From contig NZ_JAUQTA010000002.1 in NCBI RefSeq assembly GCF_030580915.1, forward strand, positions 434,001-498,000: DNA of 64,000 nucleotides. Direction: 5' to 3'. The notes beneath the pieces were generated by a model. It saw nothing but the letters and a program-made list of their open reading frames with translations. It was not told the DNA's origin and did not search any database. Origin of the DNA: Nocardioides jiangxiensis. GTDB taxonomy: Bacteria; Actinomycetota; Actinomycetes; Propionibacteriales; Nocardioidaceae. Shown here one piece after another: positions 38,919-47,570 of this stretch (position 1 is the stretch's first letter; every line of letters starts with the position of its first letter). Position numbers and translations under genes: made by a program.

Positions 38919-39878
38919 ATGCTGACGAACGTGGCCGTGATGGTCTGGGACGGGGCCGCCCCCTTCGAGCTCGGTGTGCTCTGCGAGGCCTTCGGGCTCG
39001 ACCGCCGCCAGCACGGTGTGCCGTCGCTGGACTTCGCCGTCTGCTCGCCCGGAGCGGGGCCCGTGCGGATGTCGATGGGCATGACCATGCAGCCCGAGCA
39101 TGACCTCTCCCGCGTCGCCGAGGCCGATCTGGTCGCCGTGTCGGCGACCCCCACCCTCGGTGGGACGCCGGAGCCCGTGCTCGAGCAGCTCCACGCCGCG
39201 TACGCGCGCGGGGCGCGGATCCTCTCGGTCTGCAGTGGGGCGTTCGCCCTCGGCGAGGCCGGACTGCTCGACGGCCGCGAGTGCACGACCCACTGGATGT
39301 ACACCGACACGCTCCAGCAGCGGTTCCCCAGAGCCCGCGTCGTTCCCGAGGTGCTCTACGTCGACGCCGGACAGGTGGTCACCAGCGCCGGCTCCGCTGC
39401 CGGGCTGGACGCCGCCCTCCACCTCTGGCGTCAGGAGTACGGCGCGAACGTCGCGAGCATGGTCGCCCGGCGGGCGGTCGTGCCTCCCCACCGGGACGGC
39501 GGCCAGGCGCAGTTCATCGCCCGGGCCGTGCCTGCATGCGACGCCGAGACCCTCGGCCCGCTGCTCACCTGGGTCCTGGAGAACCTGCGCGAGGACCACA
39601 GCGTCGAGACGCTCGCGAAGCGCGCCCTGATGTCGCCGCGGACCTTCGCGCGCCGCTTCCGCGACGAGACCGGTGCGACGCCGCACAGCTGGGTGCAGCG
39701 ACAGCGGATCGCCGCGGCCGAGGAGCTGCTGGAGACCACGGAGCAGCCGGTCGAGTGGATCGCAGGGCAGGTGGGCTTCGGCAACGCGGCCACGCTGCGC
39801 CACCACTTCCTGCGGGCGCGTGGCGTGAGTCCGCAGCAGTACCGCCGGACGTTCTGTCCGGGTAGTGTCACTCCCTGA
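38919..39878 (+). CDS. GlxA/FtrA-type transcriptional regulator (DJ-1/PfpI + AraC)
   Basis: A 319-residue cytosolic regulator. The N-terminal DJ-1/PfpI-like domain (about 1-190) keeps the nucleophile-elbow Cys in ILSVCSGAFALGEAG. The C-terminal AraC/XylS domain (about 215-315) has two helix-turn-helix units, including LAKRALMSPRTFARRFRDET and IAGQVGFGNAATLRHHF. Such proteins sense small molecules or reactive aldehydes and act on adjacent genes. ATG 38919 is chosen; a longer frame to the left runs through the operator. Confidence 0.88.
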   Translation: MLTNVAVMVWDGAAPFELGVLCEAFGLDRRQHGVPSLDFAVCSPGAGPVRMSMGMTMQPEHDLSRVAEADLVAVSATPTLGGTPEPVLEQLHAAYARGARILSVCSGAFALGEAGLLDGRECTTHWMYTDTLQQRFPRARVVPEVLYVDAGQVVTSAGSAAGLDAALHLWRQEYGANVASMVARRAVVPPHRDGGQAQFIARAVPACDAETLGPLLTWVLENLREDHSVETLAKRALMSPRTFARRFRDETGATPHSWVQRQRIAAAEELLETTEQPVEWIAGQVGFGNAATLRHHFLRARGVSPQQYRRTFCPGSVTP

Positions 39879-39948
39879 AGTGGGGTGACCTACATCGCAC
39901 GGATGCGCGTGCGGGCCGTCCCGACGTCGTGGGGCTGGGAGGACCGAC

Positions 39949-40980
39949 ATGGCGAAGACAGCGCGTGCGCTCGTGGCACTCATCGTGGCGGTCTCGGGGC
40001 TGCTGGTGGCGACCGGACCTGAGGGTGCGGCCGATCCCGCTCCGGTCCGGATCCTGCTCTACGGCGACTCGATGACCCAGGGCTCGGGTGGCGACTGGAC
40101 GTGGCGCTACCGCCTGTGGCAGTCCCTCACTGCGGCCTCGACGTCGTTCGACTTCGTCGGCCCGCGCAACGACCTCTACACCTACGGTCGCTGGACGCTG
40201 GGCAACGACGAGTACAAGGGGGGCGCGTTCGACCGCGACGTCGCTGCCGTGGCCGGCATGACGATGACCGCGCCGTGGTGGACGGTCGAGGCGCTGCAGT
40301 CGGAGTTCCAGCCCGACGTCGTCGTCGGCTACATCGGGATCAACGACCTGGTGAAGGGCATCGCCACCGCTGACCAGCTGGTCCAGGACTGGCGCGACCA
40401 GATCGCCGCGGCGCGTGCGGTCAACCCGACCGTCGCGTTCGTCCTGGTGCCGCTGCCGCACACCTGGCTCGGCCCGGAGATCCAGCAGTACGACGACGGA
40501 CTCGCTGCGCTGGCAGCGGAGCTGGACACCCCGGAGTCGCGGGTCGTCGCCACCGCGGTCCCCGCGTTCAGCGAGTACGCCGACACCTACGACAAGGCCC
40601 ACATGACGGCCTCGGGTGAGCGGAAGGTCGCGACGGTCGTGACCGAGGCGCTGGCCGGTCTCGGGATCGGAACCGGCAACACCGGCTGGCAGCCCGACCC
40701 GGTGTACTCGTGGGTTTGGGCGCCCACCCCCACGCTCAGCGTGGCGGGCGCCGACATCACGGTGACCTGGCCTGCCGTCGACTACGCGAGCAGCGAGTGG
40801 GTCCGCCTGACCGACCGGACGACCGGGGCGACCGGAGTGGTGCGGTGGGTGACCGGCACGACCTACACCTTCACGGGCACCCCGGGGCACACCTACCGGG
40901 TGAACCTCTCGCCCGCCAAGGGGTTCAACCTGACGGGGCAGACCTCCTACCCGCGCGACATCACGGTGCCGGCCACCTGA
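39949..40980 (+). CDS. Secreted SGNH/GDSL hydrolase with C-terminal FN3-like domain
   Basis: A 343-residue exported esterase/lipase-type protein. The signal peptide ends near AAADP. The SGNH blocks are seen in order: nucleophile Ser in LLYGDSMTQGSGG, block III GYIGINDLV, and block V DKAHMTASGE with the catalytic Asp/His. Residues about 255-343 form a beta-sandwich resembling fibronectin type III (LSVAGADITVTWPAVDYA). The substrate is probably an envelope acyl ester or external lipid. ATG with GGGAGGA upstream. Its stop is three bases from the convergent ligase stop. Confidence 0.85.
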   Translation: MAKTARALVALIVAVSGLLVATGPEGAADPAPVRILLYGDSMTQGSGGDWTWRYRLWQSLTAASTSFDFVGPRNDLYTYGRWTLGNDEYKGGAFDRDVAAVAGMTMTAPWWTVEALQSEFQPDVVVGYIGINDLVKGIATADQLVQDWRDQIAAARAVNPTVAFVLVPLPHTWLGPEIQQYDDGLAALAAELDTPESRVVATAVPAFSEYADTYDKAHMTASGERKVATVVTEALAGLGIGTGNTGWQPDPVYSWVWAPTPTLSVAGADITVTWPAVDYASSEWVRLTDRTTGATGVVRWVTGTTYTFTGTPGHTYRVNLSPAKGFNLTGQTSYPRDITVPAT

Positions 40981-40983
40981 TGC

Positions 40984-42237
40984 TCAGCGGGCGAGCTCGC
41001 GCCGGCGTACCTTGCCGGTGAGGGTGCGTGGCAGCTCGGCGATGCGGCGGTACTCCTTCGGGCGCTTCGGCGGCGCCAGCCGCTCACGCGCCCAGGAGTC
41101 GAGCTCCTCGGCGGTCGCCGTGCCGACGTACGACGCGACCACGCGCTGCCCCCAGTGGTCGTCGGTCACGCCGTAGACCGCGACGTCGTCGACGCCGGGG
41201 TGGGCCGCGAGCGTGCTCTCCACCTCCGCCGGGTAGACGTTGACGCCACCGGTGATGACGAGGTCCTCGCGGCGCCCGTCGAGCCAGAGGTAGCCGTCGG
41301 CGTCCATGCGCCCCAGGTCGCCCACGCTGAACGCCGGTCCCGCGTCCGTCTCGCGCCAGGCCGCCTGCGTCTTGACGGGGTCGTTGAAGTAGCTGAACCG
41401 TGCGTAGGGCGGCACGGTGCACCAGATCTGGCCGTCGTCGTCGAGGTGGAGCGTCCGTCCCGGCCGTGCCCGGCCGACCGTGCCGGGGCGCTCGAGCCAC
41501 TCCTCGCTGCGGCAGGCGGTGAACTGGCCCTCCGTCGAGCCGTAGAACTCCCAGGTGCTGCCCGCGGGGAAGGTCGCGATCACCCGCCGCTTGAGCGCCT
41601 CCGGGCAGGCTGCGCCCGCGTGGGCCACGAGCCGGAAGCTGCTCAGGTCTGGCGTGCCGTGCTCGTCCCAGTGCGCCAGGAGGCGCTGCAGGTGGGCGGG
41701 CACGCAGAACATCGTCGTGGGACGCTCCTGCTCGATGACGGTCGTGATCCGCCCGGGGTCGAACGCCGGCTGGCCGCCGTCAGCGTCGAACCCGGTGATC
41801 CGCCCGCCGGCGAGCAGCGTTCCCATCGCGAAGCGCAGGGGAGCGGAGTGGTAGAGCGGGCTGAGCACGAGGTTCACGTCGCTCTCCGCGAAGCCCCACA
41901 GCGCGCGCTCCTCGGCGACGAGCGCCGTGGCGTCCTCTGTGGCCAGCAGGCCGCTGAAGACGCCCTTCGGCGTGCCCGTCGTGCCGCTGGTGACGTGCAT
42001 GGGGCGGCCGAGGGGAAGCGGTCGCCCCGCCCGGACGAGGGGCGGAAGGTCTGCCGGATCGGTGACCACGGCTGCCGGCTCGAGGTTGGCCAGGATCCGC
42101 TCGCGCTCGTAGGCCGTCAGCCGCGGGTCGAGGGGGATCGGGAAGACGCCCTCCGCGAGGAGGGACAGCACGACGTCGACGTACGTCCGGGAGCCGGGGA
42201 CGAGGAGGGCGACGCGATCGCCGGGCTGGAGAGGCAT
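40984..42237 (-). CDS. Acyl-adenylating enzyme (AMP-dependent synthetase), short form
   Basis: A 417-residue ANL-superfamily enzyme that activates a carboxylic acid as acyl-AMP and loads it on CoA or a carrier. Motifs: phosphate loop HVTSGTTGTPKGV, FYGSTEG, VGDLGRMDADGYLWLDGRRED, and the catalytic Lys in LPRTLTGKVRR. It begins near PGDRVALLVPGS, so about 40-60 residues of the usual N-terminus are absent. ATG 42237 fits a leaderless GAAGAT hexamer; GTG 42243 is the alternative. The acyl substrate is unknown; the SGNH hydrolase converges on it. Confidence 0.85.
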   Translation of the reverse strand: MPLQPGDRVALLVPGSRTYVDVVLSLLAEGVFPIPLDPRLTAYERERILANLEPAAVVTDPADLPPLVRAGRPLPLGRPMHVTSGTTGTPKGVFSGLLATEDATALVAEERALWGFAESDVNLVLSPLYHSAPLRFAMGTLLAGGRITGFDADGGQPAFDPGRITTVIEQERPTTMFCVPAHLQRLLAHWDEHGTPDLSSFRLVAHAGAACPEALKRRVIATFPAGSTWEFYGSTEGQFTACRSEEWLERPGTVGRARPGRTLHLDDDGQIWCTVPPYARFSYFNDPVKTQAAWRETDAGPAFSVGDLGRMDADGYLWLDGRREDLVITGGVNVYPAEVESTLAAHPGVDDVAVYGVTDDHWGQRVVASYVGTATAEELDSWARERLAPPKRPKEYRRIAELPRTLTGKVRRRELAR

Positions 42238-42266
42238 GTGCACATCTTCCCTCTAGGCTCTCGCCC
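42238..42266. promoter_or_regulatory. Divergent leaderless promoters (acyl ligase / coaE)
   Basis: On the minus strand GAAGAT (42244-42249) precedes the ligase ATG by six bases. On the plus strand TAGGCT (42254-42259) precedes the coaE ATG by seven. Only 29 bases separate the two start codons, so the two transcripts would begin almost back to back. Confidence 0.55.
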
Positions 42267-42863
42267 ATGACTCTCCGACTGGGACTGACCGGTGGCATCG
42301 CGAGCGGCAAGAGCACGGTCTCGCGGATGTTCGCCGACCTCGGGGCGATCATCATCGACTCCGACGTCCTGGCCCGCGAGGTCGTCGCGCCCGGCACGGA
42401 GGGGCTGGCCGAGGTGGTCGCCGCCTTCGGTGAGGACGTGCTCACCGATGCCGGCGAGATGGACCGGGCGAAGGTCGGCGCGATCGTCTTCGCGGACCCC
42501 GAGAAGCGCAAGGTCCTCGAGCAGGTGATCCACCCCCGGGTCTTCATGCGGGCCCTCGAGATCGACCAGGCTGCAGGGGAGCACGATGTCGTCATCAACG
42601 ACATCCCCCTGCTGGTCGAGACCGACCAGGCCGACCGCTTCGATGCTGTCGTCGTGGTCGACGTGCCGAGGGAGCTCCAGGTCGAGCGGATGGTCCGTGA
42701 CCGGGGTATGACGGTCGAGGAGGCGACCGCGCGGATCGGCGCCCAGGCGACGCGTGAGCAGCGGCTGGCCGTGGCCACCTACGTCATCGAGAACACCGGC
42801 ACGCTGGAGGACCTGCGCAGGCAGGTCGGACAGGTGTGGGCCCAGCTCCAGCGCGGCGCCTGA
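42267..42863 (+). CDS. coaE: Dephospho-CoA kinase
   Basis: Last enzyme of coenzyme A synthesis, phosphorylating the 3'-OH of dephospho-CoA. The protein has 198 residues, a P-loop kinase with Walker A GLTGGIASGKST at residues 6-17, DSDVLAREV, the lid region HPRVF and the strand VVVVDVP. It is the single-domain form; mycobacterial CoaE carries an extra UPF0157 domain. The ATG start is leaderless. The terminator after it is shared with the sigma factor gene. Confidence 0.95.
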   Translation: MTLRLGLTGGIASGKSTVSRMFADLGAIIIDSDVLAREVVAPGTEGLAEVVAAFGEDVLTDAGEMDRAKVGAIVFADPEKRKVLEQVIHPRVFMRALEIDQAAGEHDVVINDIPLLVETDQADRFDAVVVVDVPRELQVERMVRDRGMTVEEATARIGAQATREQRLAVATYVIENTGTLEDLRRQVGQVWAQLQRGA

Positions 42864-42891
42864 AGCCCCGGGTGGCCGCCCCGTGAAACGG

Positions 42892-42922
42892 CGTCAGCCC
42901 GCCTCGAGGAGGCGGGCTGACG
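42892..42922. terminator. Bidirectional terminator (coaE / sigma factor)
   Basis: A perfect 14-base-pair stem (42892-42905 with 42909-42922) with loop GAG between convergent genes. No T run on the plus side. Confidence 0.78.
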
Positions 42923-42949
42923 ACGGGCTGCTTCTGGGAGGGAGCAGGG

Positions 42950-43894
42950 TCAGGCGGCGAGGTCGGGGTCTGCGAAGCGGCGGAGCTTCTGCAGGGCCTC
43001 GCGCTCGAGCTGGCGCACGCGCTCGGCCGAGATGCCGTGCTTCGCGCCGATGTCGGCGAGCTTGTGCTGGCGGCCGTCGGTGAGGCCGTAGCGCGAGCGG
43101 ATGATGTCGGCGGCGCGCTCGTCGAGCTGCTCGACCAGCGTGTTGAGCCGGTCGCGCGCCTCGACGTCGAGGAACTCCAGGTCCGGTCCGGGTGCGGAGT
43201 CCTGCGCCATCAGGTCGCCCAGCGAGGTGTCACCGTCGTCGTCGATGGGGGCGTCGAGGCTGACGTGCTCGCGGCCCCACGCCATCAGGTCGAGGACACG
43301 CTCGACGGAGGAGCCGAGCTCCTCGGCGATCTCGTGCGGCTCGGGGTCGCGGCCGAGCTGGCGCTCGAGGGTGCGGCGTGCAGAGCCGATCTGGTTGATC
43401 TCCTCGACGACGTGCACGGGGAGGCGCACGACGCGAGCCTGCTGCGCGATGCCGCGCGTGATCGCCTGGCGCACCCACCACGTGGCGTACGTCGAGAACT
43501 TGTAGCCCTTGGTGTAGTCGAACTTCTCGACCGCGCGGATCAGGCCGGTGTTGCCCTCCTGGATCAGGTCCAGCATGGGCATCTGGGCACGGCCGTACTT
43601 GCGGGCGATGGAGACGACGAGACGCAGGTTCGCGGTGATGAACCGGTCGACGGCGCGCTGCCCCTCGGCGGCGAGCCACTCGAGCTCCTCCCGCGTGGCG
43701 CCGCCGGGCGCGCGGTTCTTGCCGCTGCGCGCGTAGCGTCCCTCCGCCAGGAGGTGCTCGGCGAGCAGGCCCGCCTCGATGGTCTTCGAGAGCTCGACCT
43801 CGGTCGCTGCGTCCAGCAGCGGGTTGCGGGCGATCTCGTCCAGGTAGAGGCCGACGCTGTCGCGTCCCTCGATCTCACGGGTTACTGCAGTCAT
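42950..43894 (-). CDS. Group 2 RNA polymerase sigma factor (SigB/HrdD-like)
   Basis: A 314-residue alternative sigma-70. Region 1.2 starts at SVGLYLDEIARNPLL. Regions 2.3-2.4 include [19 protein letters not shown] and [13 protein letters not shown], region 3 starts near RLPVHVVEEINQI, and region 4.2 is LADIGAKHGISAERVRQLE. It lacks the long N-terminal extension of the housekeeping SigA encoded at 57758, so it is a non-essential-type group 2 factor used in stationary phase or stress. ATG 43894 has AAGGAGGG upstream. Its promoter region is unusually rich in inverted repeats. Confidence 0.92.
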   Translation of the reverse strand: MTAVTREIEGRDSVGLYLDEIARNPLLDAATEVELSKTIEAGLLAEHLLAEGRYARSGKNRAPGGATREELEWLAAEGQRAVDRFITANLRLVVSIARKYGRAQMPMLDLIQEGNTGLIRAVEKFDYTKGYKFSTYATWWVRQAITRGIAQQARVVRLPVHVVEEINQIGSARRTLERQLGRDPEPHEIAEELGSSVERVLDLMAWGREHVSLDAPIDDDGDTSLGDLMAQDSAPGPDLEFLDVEARDRLNTLVEQLDERAADIIRSRYGLTDGRQHKLADIGAKHGISAERVRQLEREALQKLRRFADPDLAA

Positions 43895-43936
43895 GGCAGC
43901 CCTCCTTCCCGTCTGCGTGGCAGCGGGGTGGTGCCG

Positions 43937-44018
43937 CCACACGTACCTGCAACACCCCGTGTGGGTTCGGAATTCCTCCGTACCCGGGTGTTGCCTTCAC
44001 ACACCCTGACGTGTGGAA
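43937..44018 (-). promoter_or_regulatory. Repeat-rich promoter region of the group 2 sigma factor
   Basis: CCACACG (43937-43943) pairs with CGTGTGG (43958-43964). CAACACCC (43950-43957) pairs with GGGTGTTG (43986-43993). CACAC and GTGTG recur at 43998-44015, and GGAATTCC lies at 43969-43976. The repeats share a CACAC/GTGTG core and suggest several binding sites for one regulator. No standard -10/-35 pair is obvious. Confidence 0.5.
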
Positions 44019-44090
44019 CAGGAAGGAAGTTGCCCCGACAAACGAATCTCAGGCACTTCTCAGGACGCCCCGTGGAGCGTCAGGAAATCC

Positions 44091-46232
44091 TCAGGCGCGG
44101 CCCATCCGGTCCAGGATCCACGCCAGCGTGAACGCCCGGTCCCTCCACGCCTGGTAGCGGCCGGAGACGCCGCCGTGGCCGGCCGCCATCTCGGTCTTCA
44201 GCAGGAAGTCCCGGCGACCGACGGCGGTGTCGCGCAGCTTCGCGATCCACTTGGCCGGCTCGACGTAGAGGACCCGGGTGTCGTTGAGGGAGGTCTCCGC
44301 GAGGATCGGGGGATAGTCCACCGCCGCGACGTTGTGGTACGGCGCGTAGCCGCGCATGTACTCGTAGGTCGCGGGGTCGTCGGTCGGGTTGCCCCACTCC
44401 TCGTACTCCATGACGGTGAGCGGGAGGCTCGCGTCGAGCATCGTCGTGAGGGCGTCCACGAACGGCACCTGGGCGACCACGCCGGCCCACAGCTCGGGAG
44501 CGAGGTTGGTGACCGCGCCCATGAGCAGGCCGCCGGCCGAGCCGCCCTCGGCGACGAGGTGGTCGGCCGAGGCCCAGCCCTCGGCGACCAGATGGCGCGC
44601 GCAGGCGATGAAGTCGGTGAACGTGTTGCGCTTCTTCAGCAGCTTGCCGTCCTCGTACCAGTGCCGGCCCATCTCGCCGCCGCCGCGCACGTGCGCGATG
44701 GCGAAGCCGACACCCCGGTCGAGAAGGCTCAGGCGAGCCACCGAGAAGTAGGGGTCGATGGAGGACTCGTAGGAGCCGTAGCCGTAGAGCAGTACGGGCA
44801 CGGATCCGTCGCGCGGGGCGCCCGCCGGGACGACGAGCGAGATCGGCACCTGCGTGCCGTCGTCGGCGGTCGCCCAGATCCGGTGCTCCTCGTAGGCCGC
44901 CGGGTCGAAGGGGCGGCCGTCGGGTGCGGGCAGCACCTCGCTCTCCTTGAGCACGGTGAGCTCCCGCGACGCGACGTCGTAGGAGTAGACGGCGCCGGGA
45001 CGGGCCATCGTCGTGTACCCGAGCCGGACGACCGGCTGGGTGAACTCGGGGTTGCTGCCCGAGCCGATCGTGTAGACCTCGTCGTCGAACTCGACGAGGA
45101 AGTCGTCGGCGATGCCGGCGGGGTCGAGCGGCAGGATGCGCAGGCGGGTGAGGCCTCCGGAGCGCTGGTGCACGACCAGGTGACCGGCGAACGCGTCGAC
45201 GTCCTCCAGCCGCACGCCCGCGGTGTGCGGGATGAGTGGCTTCCACGCGTCCACGGAAGTGGGCGTGATCGGTGCGGTGGCGAGCTCGAAGTCCGGGCCC
45301 GTGGCGTTGTGCAGCACGAGGAAGACGTCCTCGCCGCCGATGACGGCGTGCTCGAGTGAGTACTCCACACCCTCGACGCGGGGCCACTCCTGCCAGCCCT
45401 TGTCGCGGTCCTGCGTGTCCAGGACCCGGTAGGCCGAGGTGGTCTTCGAGCCGCTGGCGACCATCAGGAACCTGTCGCTGCGCGTGCGCCCGATGCCGAG
45501 CCAGAAGCGGGCGTCGGGCTCGGTGTAGACGACCTCGTCGTCGGCCTGGCTCGTGCCGAGGACGTGGCGCCAGATCTTGTCCGGGCGCCACGACTCGTCC
45601 ACCGTCGAGTAGTAGAACGCCGAGCCGTCGGCGTCCCACGTCGCGCCGCCGAGGACGCCGGTGATCTCGTCGGCGAGGTGCTCGCCGGTGCCGACGTCCA
45701 GCACACGGATCGTGTAGCGCTCGTCGCCGACGACGTCGGTCGCATAGGCGAGCAGGCGCTCGTCGGGCGCGATGGAGGAGCCGCCGAGCGAGAAGAAGTC
45801 GTGCCCGTCGGCGAGAGCGTTGAGGTCGAGCAGCACCTGCTCGCCCGGCAGTGCGGGCTGGTCGGGAGCGGAGTCCTCCGCGGGGCGCGGCGGGGTCCAG
45901 TCGTCAGGACCCGCGACGGGCACGCGACAGCTCGCGCCGTACTCCCTGCCCTCGAAGCTCCGCGAGTAGTACCAGTGCCCGCGGATCCGGTAGGGGACCG
46001 ACAGGTCGGTCTCGCGCGTGCGCGCCTTGATCTCGTCGAAGATCCGCTCCCGCAGGTCGGCGAGGTGGGCCGTGCGCTGCTGCGTCCAGGCGTTCTCGGC
46101 CTCGAGGTGGGCGACCACCTCGGGGTCGTCCTTGGCGCGCAGCCACTCGTAGTCGTCGACGAAGGTGTCGCCGTGGTGCGTGGTGGTGACGGGGACCTTC
46201 TTCGCGACAGGCGCCGCAGGCTGCTCGGGCAT
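44091..46232 (-). CDS. Prolyl oligopeptidase family serine peptidase (oligopeptidase B type)
   Basis: A 713-residue cytosolic S9A peptidase. The N-terminal beta-propeller spans about 75-420; the catalytic alpha/beta hydrolase domain is C-terminal, with nucleophile Ser in AEGGSAGGLLMG, Asp in SLNDTRVLYVEP and His in AAGHGGVSGRY. HVRGGGEMGRHWYEDG is the oligopeptidase-B type loop. Such enzymes cut short peptides after basic residues. The ATG at 46232 follows TAGGCT by seven bases (leaderless). It is divergent from the 5-oxoprolinase genes with only 31 bases between. Confidence 0.93.
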   Translation of the reverse strand: MPEQPAAPVAKKVPVTTTHHGDTFVDDYEWLRAKDDPEVVAHLEAENAWTQQRTAHLADLRERIFDEIKARTRETDLSVPYRIRGHWYYSRSFEGREYGASCRVPVAGPDDWTPPRPAEDSAPDQPALPGEQVLLDLNALADGHDFFSLGGSSIAPDERLLAYATDVVGDERYTIRVLDVGTGEHLADEITGVLGGATWDADGSAFYYSTVDESWRPDKIWRHVLGTSQADDEVVYTEPDARFWLGIGRTRSDRFLMVASGSKTTSAYRVLDTQDRDKGWQEWPRVEGVEYSLEHAVIGGEDVFLVLHNATGPDFELATAPITPTSVDAWKPLIPHTAGVRLEDVDAFAGHLVVHQRSGGLTRLRILPLDPAGIADDFLVEFDDEVYTIGSGSNPEFTQPVVRLGYTTMARPGAVYSYDVASRELTVLKESEVLPAPDGRPFDPAAYEEHRIWATADDGTQVPISLVVPAGAPRDGSVPVLLYGYGSYESSIDPYFSVARLSLLDRGVGFAIAHVRGGGEMGRHWYEDGKLLKKRNTFTDFIACARHLVAEGWASADHLVAEGGSAGGLLMGAVTNLAPELWAGVVAQVPFVDALTTMLDASLPLTVMEYEEWGNPTDDPATYEYMRGYAPYHNVAAVDYPPILAETSLNDTRVLYVEPAKWIAKLRDTAVGRRDFLLKTEMAAGHGGVSGRYQAWRDRAFTLAWILDRMGRA

Positions 46233-46263
46233 GCGGGCGAGCCTACTTGGGCAGAATGGGGAC
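46233..46263. promoter_or_regulatory. Divergent leaderless promoters (oligopeptidase / pxpA)
   Basis: On the minus strand TAGGCT (46240-46245) lies seven bases before the peptidase ATG. On the plus strand CAGAAT (46252-46257) lies six bases before the pxpA ATG. Neither has a ribosome-binding site. Confidence 0.6.
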
Positions 46264-46959
46264 ATGACCCGACGGATCGACCTCAACGCGGACCTCGGCG
46301 AGGAGATCACCGACGACGCGGCGCTGCTGGCGGTGGTCACCTCGGCCAACGTCGCGTGCGGCTACCACGCAGGTACGCCGGAGACGATGCGCCGCGTGTG
46401 CGAGGAGGCGGCCCGTCGCGGCGTGGCGGTGGGCGCGCAGGTCTCCTACCTCGACCGTGAGCACTTCGGCCGTCGTCCCCTCGACGTGGAGCCGTCGCTC
46501 CTGCGCGAGCACGTCTTCGACCAGGTGGGTCAGCTCTGCGACATCGCCGAGGCGGCGGGCACGACCGTGTCCTACGTGAAGCCGCACGGCGCCCTCTACA
46601 ACCGGGTCGTGACCGATGCCGACCAGGCAGCGGCGGTGCTGGCGGGGTCGGGCGACCTCCCGGTGCTGGGCCTGCCCGGCGGCGTGCTGCTGGCGCTGGC
46701 CACGGAAGCCGGTCGCGCCGTGTGGCGCGAGGGCTTCCCGGACCGCGGCTACACCTCCGACGGGCGGCTCGTCCCGCGCGACCAGCCGGGTGCCCTCGTG
46801 CACGATCGCGACGAGGTCGCTGCCAACGCGGTGCGGCTCGCGGAGAGCGTCGACTCCGTCTGCGTCCACGGTGACTCGGTGGGAGCGGTCGCTGCGGCGG
46901 TCGCCGTGCGCCGGACCCTGGAGGACGCAGGCTGGGTGCTGGAGCCCTTCGGCCGATGA
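46264..46959 (+). CDS. pxpA: 5-oxoprolinase subunit A (LamB/YcsF family)
   Basis: A 231-residue cytosolic subunit of the bacterial ATP-dependent 5-oxoprolinase, which opens pyroglutamate to glutamate. Family motifs: RIDLNADLGEEITDDAALL at the start, SANVACGYHAGTP with metal-binding His, YVKPHGALYN, and FPDRGYTSDGRLVPR. ATG 46264 fits the leaderless CAGAAT; further in-frame starts upstream overlap the divergent gene. Overlaps pxpB by 4 bases. Confidence 0.94.
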   Translation: MTRRIDLNADLGEEITDDAALLAVVTSANVACGYHAGTPETMRRVCEEAARRGVAVGAQVSYLDREHFGRRPLDVEPSLLREHVFDQVGQLCDIAEAAGTTVSYVKPHGALYNRVVTDADQAAAVLAGSGDLPVLGLPGGVLLALATEAGRAVWREGFPDRGYTSDGRLVPRDQPGALVHDRDEVAANAVRLAESVDSVCVHGDSVGAVAAAVAVRRTLEDAGWVLEPFGR

Positions 46960-47570
46960 GCGCGGTGCTCGGCGTACGGCCGGTCGGTCACGCCGCTGCC
47001 CTGGTCGAGGTCGCCGACGCAGCGGCTGCGCTCGCCCTGTCCCTGTGGCTCCGCGAGCGGCTGCAGGCGGTCGACATCGTGCCCGCCGCCGCGACGGTGC
47101 TGGTCGACGGCTGCGCGGTCGCCGACCTGCACGCCGTGGTGGGGCACTGGACGGGGGAGTCCGCTGCGGCGTCCGGCCCGCTGGTCGAGGTGCCCGTGGT
47201 CTACGACGGCCCCGACCTGCCCGCCCTCGCCGGGCAGCTGGGGCTGAGCCCCGCCGAGGTGGTCGCGCAGCACGCGGCGGTCGAGCATGTCGTGGCGTTC
47301 TGCGGCTTCGCGCCCGGGTTCGGCTATCTCCAGGGGTCGGTGTGGGACGTGCCGCGGCTGGCGTCGCCCAGGCCGCGCGTCGAGCCCGGGTCCGTCGCGC
47401 TGGCAGGTGGCTGGACCGGCATCTACCCCTCGGCCTCGCCGGGCGGGTGGCAGCTGGTGGGCCGGACCGACGCCGTGCTCTGGGACCCCTCCCGCGAGTC
47501 CCCGGCGCTGCTCGCGCCGGGGACGCGGGTGCGGTTCCGGCCCGTCGCCTCGCTGGAGGAGGGACGATGA
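46956..47570 (+). CDS. pxpB: 5-oxoprolinase subunit B (KipI family)
   Basis: A 204-residue subunit of the PxpABC complex. The KipI/AHS1 domain shows VPVVYDGPDLPALA, the conserved HVVAFCGFAPGFGYL and the segment RVEPGSVALAGGWTGIYP. Works with PxpC in phosphorylating 5-oxoproline before ring opening. ATG overlaps the pxpA stop, and pxpC overlaps its stop, giving a tight three-gene operon. Confidence 0.93.
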   Translation: MSAVLGVRPVGHAAALVEVADAAAALALSLWLRERLQAVDIVPAAATVLVDGCAVADLHAVVGHWTGESAAASGPLVEVPVVYDGPDLPALAGQLGLSPAEVVAQHAAVEHVVAFCGFAPGFGYLQGSVWDVPRLASPRPRVEPGSVALAGGWTGIYPSASPGGWQLVGRTDAVLWDPSRESPALLAPGTRVRFRPVASLEEGR

